Notes: generated by a model from the letters alone, not told the origin. Positions 1-8,428 are shown, counted from the stretch's first letter. The stretch is 27,742 nucleotides of DNA from CAXXOZ01 sp963676435 (GCA_963676435.2 CAXXOZ010000016.1:1-27742), one strand, 5' to 3'. Made by a program: numbers and translations.

Positions 1-1095
1 GATTCCGAATTTAAAGTTATCGAAACAATTAAACTGCCAGGTGAAAAGATTGGACATATAGGTAATGTTATAAAAGGCAGTTTTAAGGTGAATGATGATG
101 TTAGGCTTATTGTTGATGATTCAGAAAGAAATTATACAATGAAAAATCATAGCGCAACGCATCTTTTACAAAAAGCATTAAGAATTGTTTTAGGAGAACA
201 TGTTGAGCAGGCGGGATCTTTAGTTACACCTGATAGGCTAAGATTTGACTTTACACATTTTTCATCTTTAACTAATGATGAAATCAAACAAGTTGAAGAT
301 ATTGTAAATAAACAAATATCAAAGTTTTTAAATGTTGAAACAAAAGAAATGTCCATCGAAGAAGCTAAAAAGTCAGGTGCAATGGCTTTGTTTGGAGAAA
401 AATATGGCGACACTGTTAGAGTTGTAAAGATGGGAGATTTTTCAGTAGAATTGTGTGGTGGAACCCATGTTGAAAACACAGGAAATATATCTTTGTTTAA
501 AATAGTTTCAGAAAGTGGTATAGCAGCTGGTGTAAGAAGAATAGAAGCCCTTACCTCTAGAGGTGCTTTGGAGTATTATGAATGTATAGAAAATCAGTTA
601 AATGAAGTTTCAAAACTTTTAAAAACAGATCCTAGTCAATTAAATAAAAAAATTGATGATTTACTAAAAGAGGTAAAATCTCTAAACTCTGAAAATGAAA
701 AAATGAAAAATAAACTTGCAAAAGATTCTCTTGGCAATATAAATGAAAATATATTGGAGTTAGATGGTTTGAAAATCATAACACAAAAAGTTCCAGATAT
801 TGACATGAATTCCTTGAGAAATCTAGGTGATGATTTAAAAACGAAAATAGATGAAGGAATCATTGTTTTAGCTTCTAATCAGGGAAGTGATAAAGTTAAC
901 TTGATTGCCATGGTGACTGATGGAGCATTGAATAAAGGACTACACGCTGGAAAACTTATTAAAGAAATTGCTGGATTAGTAGGTGGCGGTGGTGGCGGTC
1001 GCCCTGGAATGGCTCAAGCGGGAGGAAAAAATCCTGCAGGTATTGAAAAAGCCTTAGAAAAATCTATAGAAGTTATTAAATTGCAACTTAAATAA
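1..1095 (+). CDS. alaS: Alanine--tRNA ligase, C-terminal part (5' end outside window)
   Basis: AlaRS charges tRNA-Ala in the cytoplasm and edits mischarged Ser or Gly. The reading frame is open from base 1, so the gene enters from the left edge and only about 364 C-terminal residues are present, out of roughly 870-880 in the family. The visible part holds the editing domain with its zinc-binding HxxxH (HSATH, 148-162) and CxxxH (CGGTH, 454-468), then a charged helical linker (about 590-730). It ends in a DHHA1/C-Ala domain with a glycine-rich run of six Gly followed by RPGMAQAGG (about 982-1026), typical of AlaRS C-termini. The aminoacylation domain lies outside the window. The GTG at 88 is an internal Val codon, not a start. 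No clear terminator follows, and a separate promoter for rpsU begins about 10 bases after the stop. Confidence 0.97.
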   Translation, partial: DSEFKVIETIKLPGEKIGHIGNVIKGSFKVNDDVRLIVDDSERNYTMKNHSATHLLQKALRIVLGEHVEQAGSLVTPDRLRFDFTHFSSLTNDEIKQVEDIVNKQISKFLNVETKEMSIEEAKKSGAMALFGEKYGDTVRVVKMGDFSVELCGGTHVENTGNISLFKIVSESGIAAGVRRIEALTSRGALEYYECIENQLNEVSKLLKTDPSQLNKKIDDLLKEVKSLNSENEKMKNKLAKDSLGNINENILELDGLKIITQKVPDIDMNSLRNLGDDLKTKIDEGIIVLASNQGSDKVNLIAMVTDGALNKGLHAGKLIKEIAGLVGGGGGGRPGMAQAGGKNPAGIEKALEKSIEVIKLQLK

Positions 1096-1105
1096 CACAA
1101 AAGAG

Positions 1106-1133
1106 TTGACGAATATTAAAATTATGCTATAAT
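1106..1133 (+). promoter_or_regulatory. Sigma-A-type promoter for rpsU with extended -10
   Basis: TTGACG (1106-1111) is separated by 16 bases from a perfect TATAAT (1128-1133), which is preceded by TGC, an extended -10. It starts 11 bases after the alaS stop. The predicted transcript has a 5' leader of about 70 bases before rpsU. GTGCA (1141-1145) and TGCAC (1173-1177) in that leader could form a weak hairpin. This is the best-matching promoter I found in the window. Confidence 0.8.
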
Positions 1134-1211
1134 ATTTCTAGTGCAATAAAAAATACCCAAACAGTCGTATTATGCACAATACAAGGCTGGAGGGAGGTTA
1201 GGTGTGAGACT

Positions 1212-1388
1212 ATGTCAAACGTAATCGTAAAAGAAAACGAAACTTTGGATAGTGCTTTACGCAGATTTAAAAGAAACTGTGCAAAAGCTGGTATTCAACA
1301 GGAAATAAGAAAAAGAGAACATTATGAAAAACCAAGCGTAAAGCGTAAAAAGAAATCTGAAGCAGCAAGAAAACGTAAATTTAATTAA
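1212..1388 (+). CDS. rpsU: 30S ribosomal protein bS21
   Basis: This small basic protein of the 30S subunit is needed for efficient initiation. The 58-residue product begins MSNVIVKENE, contains the family core LDSALRRFKRNCAKAG and the REHYEKPS segment, and ends in a Lys/Arg-rich tail (KRKKKSEAARKRKFN). That is the normal size and pattern for S21 in Firmicutes. ATG 1212 is chosen because the GTG at 1204 lies in another frame with an early stop. The strong GGAGGGAGGT (1189-1198) sits about 13 bases upstream, slightly long. The gene has its own promoter (1106-1133) and is followed by a hairpin terminator (1403-1427), so it is probably a monocistronic, highly expressed unit. Confidence 0.96.
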   Translation: MSNVIVKENETLDSALRRFKRNCAKAGIQQEIRKREHYEKPSVKRKKKSEAARKRKFN

Positions 1389-1402
1389 AAAATGTTCAAA
1401 GG

Positions 1403-1436
1403 GAGTCGGTATCTAGTATACCGACTCATTTATTTA
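1403..1436 (+). terminator. Hairpin terminator after rpsU
   Basis: A perfect 10-bp inverted repeat, GAGTCGGTAT (1403-1412) and ATACCGACTC (1418-1427), has a 5-base loop and is followed by a loosely T-rich tract (ATTTATTTA). The T tract is imperfect, so termination may be partial. Confidence 0.75.
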
Positions 1437-1461
1437 CATAATTATATAAAAATGTTAAAAT
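1433..1461 (+). promoter_or_regulatory. Possible promoter for the phoH gene cluster
   Basis: TTTACA (1433-1438), 17 bases, then TAAAAT (1456-1461) preceded by TGT, in the gap between the rpsU terminator and phoH. The region is extremely AT-rich, so chance matches are likely. Its position, just after a terminator and 31 bases before the next start codon, supports it. Confidence 0.4.
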
Positions 1462-1492
1462 ATATTAGAATATAAATTTAAGGAAGTAACAT

Positions 1493-2473
1493 ATGAGCAA
1501 TATCGAAAATATAATAAATTTCCCTGCTGAGCACTCAGCAAATGTCTTTGGAAACTTTGATTCAAATATTAATAAAATCGAAAAAAGTTTTCATGTTACA
1601 ATAATAAACAGAGATTCAAATCTAAAGATAATAGGTGAGCAGCTTCTAGCCGAAAGAGCAAAAAAAGTTATTACTCAGCTTTTAGCATTATCTGAAAGAG
1701 GTAATAAAATAACTGATCAAAATGTGGATTATGCTATTGAATTAGTTAAAAATAGTAATGAAGATATTCTACTAGACTTGGATGACGACATAATCTGCAG
1801 AACCATAAATGGTAAGCCTATAAAACCAAAAACTTATGGACAAAAAGTATATATAGACGAAATACGGAAAAAAATGATTGTATTTGGTGTTGGACCAGCT
1901 GGTACTGGAAAAACATATTTAGCCATGGCTATGGCTATAAATGCATTTAAAAATAATGAGGTTAATAAAATAATTTTAACAAGACCTGCTATTGAGGCAG
2001 GAGAGAATCTTGGTTTCCTACCTGGTGATTTACAAAGCAAGGTGGATCCCTATTTAAGACCTTTATATGATGCTTTATATCAAATAATGGGAGCTGAAAG
2101 CTATTTAAGTAATAGTGAGAAAGGTTTAATAGAAGTGGCACCTCTTGCATATATGAGAGGGCGAACTCTTGATAATTCATTTATAATTTTAGATGAAGCC
2201 CAAAACACTACGCCAGCGCAAATGAAAATGTTTTTAACAAGAATAGGTTTTGGTTCCAAAGCTATAATTACAGGTGATTTAACACAAAAAGATTTACCTA
2301 AAGGGACAGTATCTGGTTTAGATGTTGCCAGAAGAGTTTTAAAAAATGTAAATGAAGTTTCATTTATAACGTTATCATCAAAGGATGTTGTAAGACATCC
2401 AATAGTACAAAAAATTGTAGAGGCATATGAGAATTATGAAAAAAGGAAAGACAATTACAAAAAGAATTCTTGA
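1493..2473 (+). CDS. phoH: PhoH-family ATPase (PhoH-like/YbeZ)
   Basis: A cytoplasmic nucleotide-binding protein of the PhoH family, usually encoded next to ybeY and thought to act with it in ribosome and RNA metabolism. The 326 residues match the usual length of about 320. Residues 20-100 form the N-terminal KH-like part. Walker A is GPAGTGKT (134-141), and Walker B is in IILDEAQ (231-237), followed by the family segment NTTPAQMKMFLTRIG and the sensor-like TGD (260-262). The start ATG 1493 has AAGGAAG just upstream (1480-1486). The 3' end overlaps the next gene, so they are translationally linked. The yqeY gene often found between rpsU and phoH in Firmicutes is absent. Confidence 0.95.
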   Translation: MSNIENIINFPAEHSANVFGNFDSNINKIEKSFHVTIINRDSNLKIIGEQLLAERAKKVITQLLALSERGNKITDQNVDYAIELVKNSNEDILLDLDDDIICRTINGKPIKPKTYGQKVYIDEIRKKMIVFGVGPAGTGKTYLAMAMAINAFKNNEVNKIILTRPAIEAGENLGFLPGDLQSKVDPYLRPLYDALYQIMGAESYLSNSEKGLIEVAPLAYMRGRTLDNSFIILDEAQNTTPAQMKMFLTRIGFGSKAIITGDLTQKDLPKGTVSGLDVARRVLKNVNEVSFITLSSKDVVRHPIVQKIVEAYENYEKRKDNYKKNS

Positions 2474-3638
2474 GTTTAAATATTTAAAATTCATTTATAT
2501 ATTTTTGATTGCTTTAATAACTTTGTATTATTCTTATCAAAAAATATCTACTTTACCAAAGTGGCCAAATGAAATATTTTCTTTGGTTTGTTTAATAATG
2601 TTGGTTTTATTAGTTTCTTTATTTTCGTTAAATTCCTTGAAAATATCAAATATTAAATGGAGCATTTTTTTTATAGTTTATATATCTTCTTCATTAGTAT
2701 TAATAGTTTCTTCTGTTTTTGCTACTAGAATAAGTGAATTTGAAGGTCTTTTCTTTTTGATTCCAATGCTCTTTACTTTATTACTAGGAACTCAATCAGG
2801 GTTAATATTTAATATACATTTTTCATTAGTTATGTTTATTTTCACTGACTCTAACTTAGAAAATTTTCTTTATTTTATAATTTTTGGCTGCTTTATCGTT
2901 TTTCTAATAAACTATTTTAAGAGCTTTTATAAAATAATAATTGCTTCTTTTGTAGCTGTTTTATTAAATTTTATAATAAATGTTTTATTGCAATACATGG
3001 TTTATGACGAAATAATGTATTCAATCTTACTTATAAAAATCCAAGCTCTTTTATTAGATATTATAATATGTTGTATAATTGCACTTTTCACAAATAATAT
3101 AATAACTAATCATTTTAATGAGTCAAAACTTTTAAAAAAGTGTAATGATGATTTTCCACCAATAAAAAATTTAAAACTTAATAATAAAGAGGTTTTTAAC
3201 CACATTAAAATAGTTGAAGAACTATCTGTAAAATGCGCAAAACAAATCAATGCGGACTTAAATATCGTAAGAGCTGGTGCAATATATCATGATATTGGGA
3301 AACATGAAGGGGAAAACTATGTTGCAAACAGCATAAAGGTAGCCAAGAAATATAATCTACCAATGCCAGTACAAAAAATAATAGTTGAACATAATGGAAA
3401 TCAGGGGATTCCAAGTAGTATTGAATCAGGAATTGTAATGCTAGTAGATACTTTTATTTCTACCATTGAAAAAATCAATAAAAATAATATTTCTAATATT
3501 TCTAGTAATCAGATAGTTAATAATGTTCTTAATATTAGAATCATGAATAATTCTTTAAGTAATTCGGGACTAACATTAGAACATATTGGTGTTATGAAAA
3601 AAATATTTATTGAATATCTAGAGCAGGAGGAGTTATGA
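2436..3638 (+). CDS. Short PgpH-like membrane HD phosphohydrolase, no extracellular HDED domain
   Basis: By position (between phoH and ybeY) and HD domain this corresponds to YqfF/PgpH, the membrane phosphodiesterase that degrades cyclic di-AMP. It is only about 400 residues, against roughly 700 in the family. Counted from ATG 2427, the first hydrophobic helix (about 18-36) runs almost straight into a block of about seven more (50-222), so the large extracellular 7TMR-HDED domain is missing. The cytoplasmic HD domain follows: H259, HD at 288-289 (YHDIGK), EHNG with H322, and D341 (MLVDTF). Compared with the PgpH pattern I recall, the loop carrying a further metal-ligand His between HDIGK and the helix is shortened, and the usual QHHG is EHNG, so the second metal site may be lost. 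ATG 2436 or 2427 are both possible starts, inside the end of phoH. The stop overlaps ybeY by 4 bases. Hydrolytic activity is uncertain. Confidence 0.8.
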   Translation: MKKGKTITKRILEFKYLKFIYIFLIALITLYYSYQKISTLPKWPNEIFSLVCLIMLVLLVSLFSLNSLKISNIKWSIFFIVYISSSLVLIVSSVFATRISEFEGLFFLIPMLFTLLLGTQSGLIFNIHFSLVMFIFTDSNLENFLYFIIFGCFIVFLINYFKSFYKIIIASFVAVLLNFIINVLLQYMVYDEIMYSILLIKIQALLLDIIICCIIALFTNNIITNHFNESKLLKKCNDDFPPIKNLKLNNKEVFNHIKIVEELSVKCAKQINADLNIVRAGAIYHDIGKHEGENYVANSIKVAKKYNLPMPVQKIIVEHNGNQGIPSSIESGIVMLVDTFISTIEKINKNNISNISSNQIVNNVLNIRIMNNSLSNSGLTLEHIGVMKKIFIEYLEQEEL

Positions 3639-4132
3639 GTATATTATTTTCTTTAGAAACTGATGTAGAATTCGATTTTGATTATGAAAAATTAATTGAA
3701 GAGGTGGTTGAAGAATGTCTTGATTTCGTAAAATGTCCATACGAATCAGAAATCAATATAACATTTGTTGATGATAATGAAATGAAAAATATAAACCTTA
3801 ATTATAGAGAAACAAATAAAACAACTGATGTATTATCGTTTCCTTTAGTATCATATAAAGAAGCAGGAAATTTTGATTTTCTAGAAAATTCATCTCTGGA
3901 TAATTTTAATCCTGAAAGTGGGGAGTTATTATTAGGAGATATTGTTATATCTACAAATAGAGTTATTTATCAGGCAAAGGAATATGGTCATTCCCTTAAA
4001 AGAGAACTAGCTTTTCTTGTTGCTCATAGTATGTTTCATTTATTTGGATATGATCATATGGATGAAACTGAAAGCAAAATAATGGAACAAAAGCAAGAAG
4101 CAGTTTTAAAAAATTTAAACATTTATAGATAG
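3635..4132 (+). CDS. ybeY: Endoribonuclease YbeY
   Basis: YbeY is a single-strand endoribonuclease involved in 16S rRNA 3' maturation and ribosome quality control. The 165-residue protein has the zinc-binding signature HxxxHxxxxxH at 131-141 (H131, H135, H141 in HSMFHLFGYDH). The usual Gly after the first His is Ser here, a common variant. The upstream family motifs are TDVLSFP (64-70) and GDIVIS (101-106). ATG 3635 overlaps the preceding stop (ATGA) and follows GGAGGAG, indicating translational coupling. The order phoH, HD protein, ybeY is the usual Firmicutes arrangement. Confidence 0.96.
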   Translation: MSILFSLETDVEFDFDYEKLIEEVVEECLDFVKCPYESEINITFVDDNEMKNINLNYRETNKTTDVLSFPLVSYKEAGNFDFLENSSLDNFNPESGELLLGDIVISTNRVIYQAKEYGHSLKRELAFLVAHSMFHLFGYDHMDETESKIMEQKQEAVLKNLNIYR

Positions 4133-4141
4133 GAGAGGTAA

Positions 4142-5242
4142 ATGAAGAAAAAAAATGCACTTATATTGGGAGCTTTATTGATTATTTTTGTAATAACTTT
4201 TGCAGTTGTATATATTGTTTTTTCAGACAACAATAATTATAACGCTGAAGAAACGACAACCGAAACCGTGAATGAAGAAGAAACTGAAATCTCAAGGGAA
4301 AACATGATGCATAGTTATCTTACAGGTGAATGGGTTGATAATAGTATTGGATTGAGAAAACCTGTAGCATATATGCTTGATAATGTTCCAAATGCAATTC
4401 CTCAAACAGGTATTTCAAGAGCAGGAGTAGTTTATGAAGCGCCAGTGGAGGGTGGAATATGTCGTTTAATGCCAATCATGGAAAATTATGATGACCTAGA
4501 ACTCATTACAAACATAAGGAGTGCAAGACCATATTTTCCTTACTTTGCACAGGAATTCGAGTCGATATATTTGCATTCAGGAGATTGCATTTATTCATAT
4601 GAAGTGACATCATCTCAAACAATAAATAATATAAAAGATGATGCAACTGCAAGTACAGGGTACAATGGAATAACATTTTTTAGGGGTTCAGATAGATATG
4701 CTCCTTTTAATTTATATACAAGTGGTGAAAAAATTAATGCTGGAATAGAAGCTCTTAATTATGAAAAGTTGCACTCTACAGATTATTCAGGCAAGTTTCT
4801 TTTCGCTGAGGATGAAGAGGAAGTTTACCTTTCAGATGGAATAGTTGCTGAGCTTGTTGAAACAAACTACAGAGTAAACGATTCTTATTTTGTTTATAAT
4901 TCAGATGAAGGAATTTATTATAGATATCAATACGGGGAACCGCATATTGATGCTTTAAATGGAGAACAGCTAACAACAAAGAACATAATTTTACAGTATT
5001 GTAATTATAATATGTTTGAATTTGGTGGATACTTAAATATATATGTTAATGGAAATGGTGCAGGAAAATATATAACAAATGGAAAAGCTATCGATATAAC
5101 ATGGGAAAAAACCTCAGAGTTTGGCCAAACAAAGTATTATGATGAAGACGGTAATGAAGTGGTAATGAATCAGGGTAAAACATGGGTATGTATAATACTA
5201 ACTGATAGTATTAATTCACTTAATATATCAGCTTTAAATTAA
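4142..5242 (+). CDS. DUF3048 (YerB-like) cell-surface protein, membrane anchored
   Basis: A 366-residue protein of the DUF3048/YerB family, whose function is not established. Residues 1-7 are basic and 8-28 form one hydrophobic helix. An acidic, Thr/Glu-rich linker (34-50) follows, then the DUF3048 domain. Family signatures are RKPVAYMLDN (72-81), PQTGIS..AGVVYEAPVEGGI (87-106), IRSARPYF (125-132) and YLHSGD (143-148). YerB of Bacillus is a lipoprotein as I recall, but there is no lipobox Cys here, so an uncleaved N-terminal anchor with the domain outside the cell is likely. The start follows a good AGGAGAGG site, 9 bases after ybeY. The gene sits where dgkA is often found between ybeY and cdd. 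Confidence 0.85.
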   Translation: MKKKNALILGALLIIFVITFAVVYIVFSDNNNYNAEETTTETVNEEETEISRENMMHSYLTGEWVDNSIGLRKPVAYMLDNVPNAIPQTGISRAGVVYEAPVEGGICRLMPIMENYDDLELITNIRSARPYFPYFAQEFESIYLHSGDCIYSYEVTSSQTINNIKDDATASTGYNGITFFRGSDRYAPFNLYTSGEKINAGIEALNYEKLHSTDYSGKFLFAEDEEEVYLSDGIVAELVETNYRVNDSYFVYNSDEGIYYRYQYGEPHIDALNGEQLTTKNIILQYCNYNMFEFGGYLNIYVNGNGAGKYITNGKAIDITWEKTSEFGQTKYYDEDGNEVVMNQGKTWVCIILTDSINSLNISALN

Positions 5243-5257
5243 ATTTCGGAGAAAGTA

Positions 5258-5656
5258 ATGGAAAATACAAAACTAATAGATTTAGCAAAAAAAGCTATGA
5301 AAGATGCATATTCACCATATTCTTCTTTCAAGGTTGGTGCTGCGTTATTAACTGAAAACGAGAAAGTATATTTGGGTTGCAATATTGAAAATGCTTCTTA
5401 CGGGGCTACAATTTGTGCGGAAAGAGTGGCTGCAGTAAAAGCAATATCAGATGGTTCAAATAAATTCATTAAAATGGCTGTGGTTTGTTCACAAGAAAAT
5501 TATGCATTTCCTTGTGGTATATGCAGACAGTTTTTTTCGGAATTTACACAAGATTGTATAATTATTTTAGAAGATAAACAAAAGGGGATTATGGAAATTA
5601 AATTTAATGAATTATTTCCTTTTAAGTTTTCCTTAGAGGTGAATGATGGGAAATAG
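5258..5656 (+). CDS. cdd: Cytidine deaminase
   Basis: Hydrolytic deamination of cytidine and deoxycytidine to uridine and deoxyuridine in pyrimidine salvage. The 132 residues match the tetrameric zinc-dependent class. The zinc and catalytic residues are present: C53 and E55 in ATICAER, and C86 and C89 in FPCGICRQ. The N-terminal substrate motif SPYSSFKVGAAL (19-30) and CNIENASYG (41-49) are also typical. CGGAGA lies upstream of ATG 5258, 15 bases after the DUF3048 gene. The 3' end overlaps the start of the flippase gene. cdd beside ybeY is normal in Firmicutes, where era usually follows, but not here. Confidence 0.97.
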   Translation: MENTKLIDLAKKAMKDAYSPYSSFKVGAALLTENEKVYLGCNIENASYGATICAERVAAVKAISDGSNKFIKMAVVCSQENYAFPCGICRQFFSEFTQDCIIILEDKQKGIMEIKFNELFPFKFSLEVNDGK

Positions 5657-7280
5657 AAATAAATCAAACTTTATTATACAAAGCTCAATACTAGCTTTTT
5701 CATCTATTTTAGTTAGAATAATAGGATTGGCATATAGAATACCTCTATATAATATTGTAGGGGATGATGGTATGGGAGTGTATGCAATTGCATTTAATAT
5801 ATATTCTCTAATGCTTTTGATTTCATCATATAGTCTTCCTTTAGCTGTTTCCAAAATGGTTTCGGCTAGAATATCACTTGGAAAAATGAAAAATTCTTAT
5901 CATGTTTTTTTAGGAGCGCTAGGTTATTCCACATCAGTAGGGATAGTTGTTTCGCTTATAACATACTTTGGAGCTGACTTTTTTGCGAAATTGTATGGCA
6001 ATCCTTTAAGCTCAACAGCAATCAAGGTTTTAGCGCCAGCTCTTGTTATAATGTCTGTATTAGGGGTTTTCAGGGGTTATTTTCAGGGATTAGGTAATAT
6101 GATTCCTACAGCAATATCAAATATTTTTGAGCAAATAGCAAATGCTATTATTAGTATAGTAGCAGCATTGTATTTAGTAAATTTTGCAAAAAATGTTAAT
6201 GAAAAAAATGCTTATGGAGCTGCTGGTGGAACACTAGGGACTTTAAGTGGAGCTTTTGTTGCCCTCTTATTTATGTGTTTTGTTTTTTATATATATAGGA
6301 AAAGTGTTATTGTTAAGCAAAACCGAAGAGATCACAATCATACAAATGAAAGTTATAAAGAAATTTTAAAGATTTTAACAATGACAATTGCACCTGTTAT
6401 TTTTAATACAACGATATATAATTTAAGTAGCTTAACTGACAGTGGAATATTCAACAATATAATGGATTTAAAAGGAGTACCATTTTCAGAATATAATCCT
6501 TTAATAGGTATATATACTGGTCAGTATATTGTTTTAGCAAATGTTCCTATTGCTTTTGCTTCCGCTTTATCCAGTTCAATTATTCCAACATTATCAAGTT
6601 CAATAGCTAAAGGGGATATAAGGGCTGCAATAAACAAAATAAATGCAGGTATAAGATTCTCAATGCTTATTGCTATACCTTGCGCTGTGGGACTTTCAAT
6701 ATTATCAACACCTATAATGGAAATGCTTTTCGGATATAGAGGACTTGATATAACTTTAGGTTCTAATATGTTGAAATGGGGAAGTGTGCTTATTATTGTA
6801 TATTCATTGTCAACAGTTAGTAATGCGATACTTCAAGGTATTGATAAAATAAGTGTTCCTGTAAAGCATTCCTTTATTTCATTTGTGCTGCATTTATTTT
6901 TGTTGATTCCATTGATTTTATATACAGATCTTGGAGTTTACTCATTAGTTATATCAAACATATTCTTTGCTTTTTGTGTTACAATTTTGAATGCATTTGC
7001 ATTAAGAAGACATCTTGGTTATAAACAGGAGATATTAAAAACATTTATTGCACCTATTATTTCATCAAGCATAATGGGAGTAATAACTTTCTTTTCATAT
7101 AAATTAATAAACACTACTTTGAATAATATTTTTTCAACATTAATATCTATTATTCTTAGTGTCATAGTATATGTTATATTACTTTTAAAATTTAATGTTG
7201 TTGGAGAAGATGAATTGTTAAGATTGCCAAAAGGCCAAAAGTTAATAAAACTTATTAAAAAGATGCATATTATAAATTGA
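5643..7280 (+). CDS. Polysaccharide/lipid flippase of the SpoVB/MurJ-type (MOP superfamily)
   Basis: A 545-residue polytopic membrane protein with about 14 hydrophobic helices, resembling the SpoVB/YtgP/MurJ group of the MOP exporter superfamily, which flips undecaprenyl-linked wall or polysaccharide precursors. The N-terminal segment (SSILAFSSILVRIIGLAYRIPLYNIVGDDGMGVYAIAFNIYSL) has the classic group pattern. The conserved Pro/Gly-rich stretch FRGYFQGLGNMIPTAISNIFEQ follows at about 140-165. Length fits the family (500-550). The start overlaps cdd by 14 bases, and ATG 5643 and 5646 are both possible. The last 39 bases overlap the convergent diguanylate cyclase gene. SpoVB, MurJ or an exopolysaccharide flippase cannot be told apart from sequence alone. 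Confidence 0.88.
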   Translation: MMGNRNKSNFIIQSSILAFSSILVRIIGLAYRIPLYNIVGDDGMGVYAIAFNIYSLMLLISSYSLPLAVSKMVSARISLGKMKNSYHVFLGALGYSTSVGIVVSLITYFGADFFAKLYGNPLSSTAIKVLAPALVIMSVLGVFRGYFQGLGNMIPTAISNIFEQIANAIISIVAALYLVNFAKNVNEKNAYGAAGGTLGTLSGAFVALLFMCFVFYIYRKSVIVKQNRRDHNHTNESYKEILKILTMTIAPVIFNTTIYNLSSLTDSGIFNNIMDLKGVPFSEYNPLIGIYTGQYIVLANVPIAFASALSSSIIPTLSSSIAKGDIRAAINKINAGIRFSMLIAIPCAVGLSILSTPIMEMLFGYRGLDITLGSNMLKWGSVLIIVYSLSTVSNAILQGIDKISVPVKHSFISFVLHLFLLIPLILYTDLGVYSLVISNIFFAFCVTILNAFALRRHLGYKQEILKTFIAPIISSSIMGVITFFSYKLINTTLNNIFSTLISIILSVIVYVILLLKFNVVGEDELLRLPKGQKLIKLIKKMHIIN

Positions 7281-8384
7281 AAATCGTAATGTTTTTACCA
7301 CTTTTTTACCTTTATATAAATTTTCATCTGCAATAGCTAAAGCTTCGTTAAACTGGGTTTGATCTTCAGATATAGCCATACCAAAAGTAGCAGTTACGAT
7401 AAATCTATATTTATTATAATGATGTGCTTTTTGTTCTATATAAGTTCTTATATTTTCAATTATTTTAAATGCTTCTTCGGGTTGAATATCAGGCATGATA
7501 ATTAAAAATTCTTCGCCACCCCAACGACATATCAAGTCGTTTTCTCTTACAGAGTGTTTCATGATATCAGCAATGGATTTTAGAACTCCGTCTCCAATTT
7601 CATGACCACATGTATCATTAACATCTTTAAAATCATCAATATCTCCTAAAGCAACAACATAATTGTTAAACCTTTTACTGACTTTAGGAGAGGCTTCTAA
7701 TTTATCAATATAATCATATATAAATCTTCTGTTTAAAACATCAGTTAGTGGGTCTATGTGAGCAACTCTAGAAAGATTTTTGAAACTTTCGTCCATAGAC
7801 TTATTTGAAATTATATTTGTATAAACATTTACACATGCGATAGAAAACAAGGCAAAAAATCCAATGCAGATATTAACTACAGAAATAATAGAAACGATAT
7901 AGGATTCGTTTATGAAAGTTTCAATTAATGGTTTAATTATTAATATAGGTTCTGTAAAAAAAGTTAATATTCTTAAAATTAAAAATAGTACGGCCTCAAA
8001 AATAGTTAAAATCTTCAAGTTTTTTGTAAATTGATATCTATTAATATATGCAGTTGAAATCATTGCGAAAATTAATATCTGAAAATTAAATCCCCACCCC
8101 AATAAAACAACTGCAAAAAAAGAATGCATTACAATCTGTAAATGCATTAAAAAAACATGTAAAGTAATATTTTGATGAAATTTTCTTGTTAAAATATAAA
8201 AATATATAGGCATAGTAATAACGTCAAAAACGACCATTATCCAAATTCTTAAATAAACGAATAATAGTATATAAAAAGCTAGGATCACTATACACTTAAT
8301 ACATAAAATTTTATATTTTTCATCTAAAGTTTTAAAAATAACGTCTTCTTTTTGCAATTCAATATACTGGTCTATAACAATCAT
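7242..8384 (-). CDS. Membrane diguanylate cyclase (GGDEF domain)
   Basis: The predicted activity is making cyclic di-GMP from two GTP. The 380-residue protein has an N-terminal membrane sensor of about six helices between residues 28 and 190. A short linker leads to a GGDEF domain starting at HIDPLTDVLNRR (209-220). The active-site motif is intact as GGEEF (289-293), and an RxxD inhibitory site (REND, 280-283) lies five residues before it, so both catalysis and product feedback are expected. GDIDDFKDVND (247-257) carries the metal-binding Asp. The C-terminus continues about 20 residues past the domain and overlaps the flippase gene on the other strand. It is the only minus-strand gene of the left part and has its own promoter. 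The start has AAAGGTAG immediately upstream. Confidence 0.93.
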   Translation of the reverse strand: MIVIDQYIELQKEDVIFKTLDEKYKILCIKCIVILAFYILLFVYLRIWIMVVFDVITMPIYFYILTRKFHQNITLHVFLMHLQIVMHSFFAVVLLGWGFNFQILIFAMISTAYINRYQFTKNLKILTIFEAVLFLILRILTFFTEPILIIKPLIETFINESYIVSIISVVNICIGFFALFSIACVNVYTNIISNKSMDESFKNLSRVAHIDPLTDVLNRRFIYDYIDKLEASPKVSKRFNNYVVALGDIDDFKDVNDTCGHEIGDGVLKSIADIMKHSVRENDLICRWGGEEFLIIMPDIQPEEAFKIIENIRTYIEQKAHHYNKYRFIVTATFGMAISEDQTQFNEALAIADENLYKGKKVVKTLRFSIYNMHLFNKFY

Positions 8385-8399
8385 CTACCTTTCGATTAA

Positions 8400-8428
8400 A
8401 TTATAACAATTCAGTGTTTAATAATCAA
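8400..8428 (-). promoter_or_regulatory. Sigma-A-type promoter for the GGDEF gene
   Basis: Read on the minus strand: TTGATT (8428-8423), exactly 17 bases, then a perfect TATAAT (8405-8400) preceded by TGT (extended -10). The predicted start of transcription, near 8393, leaves a leader of only about 9 bases that contains the ribosome binding site. Confidence 0.65.
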
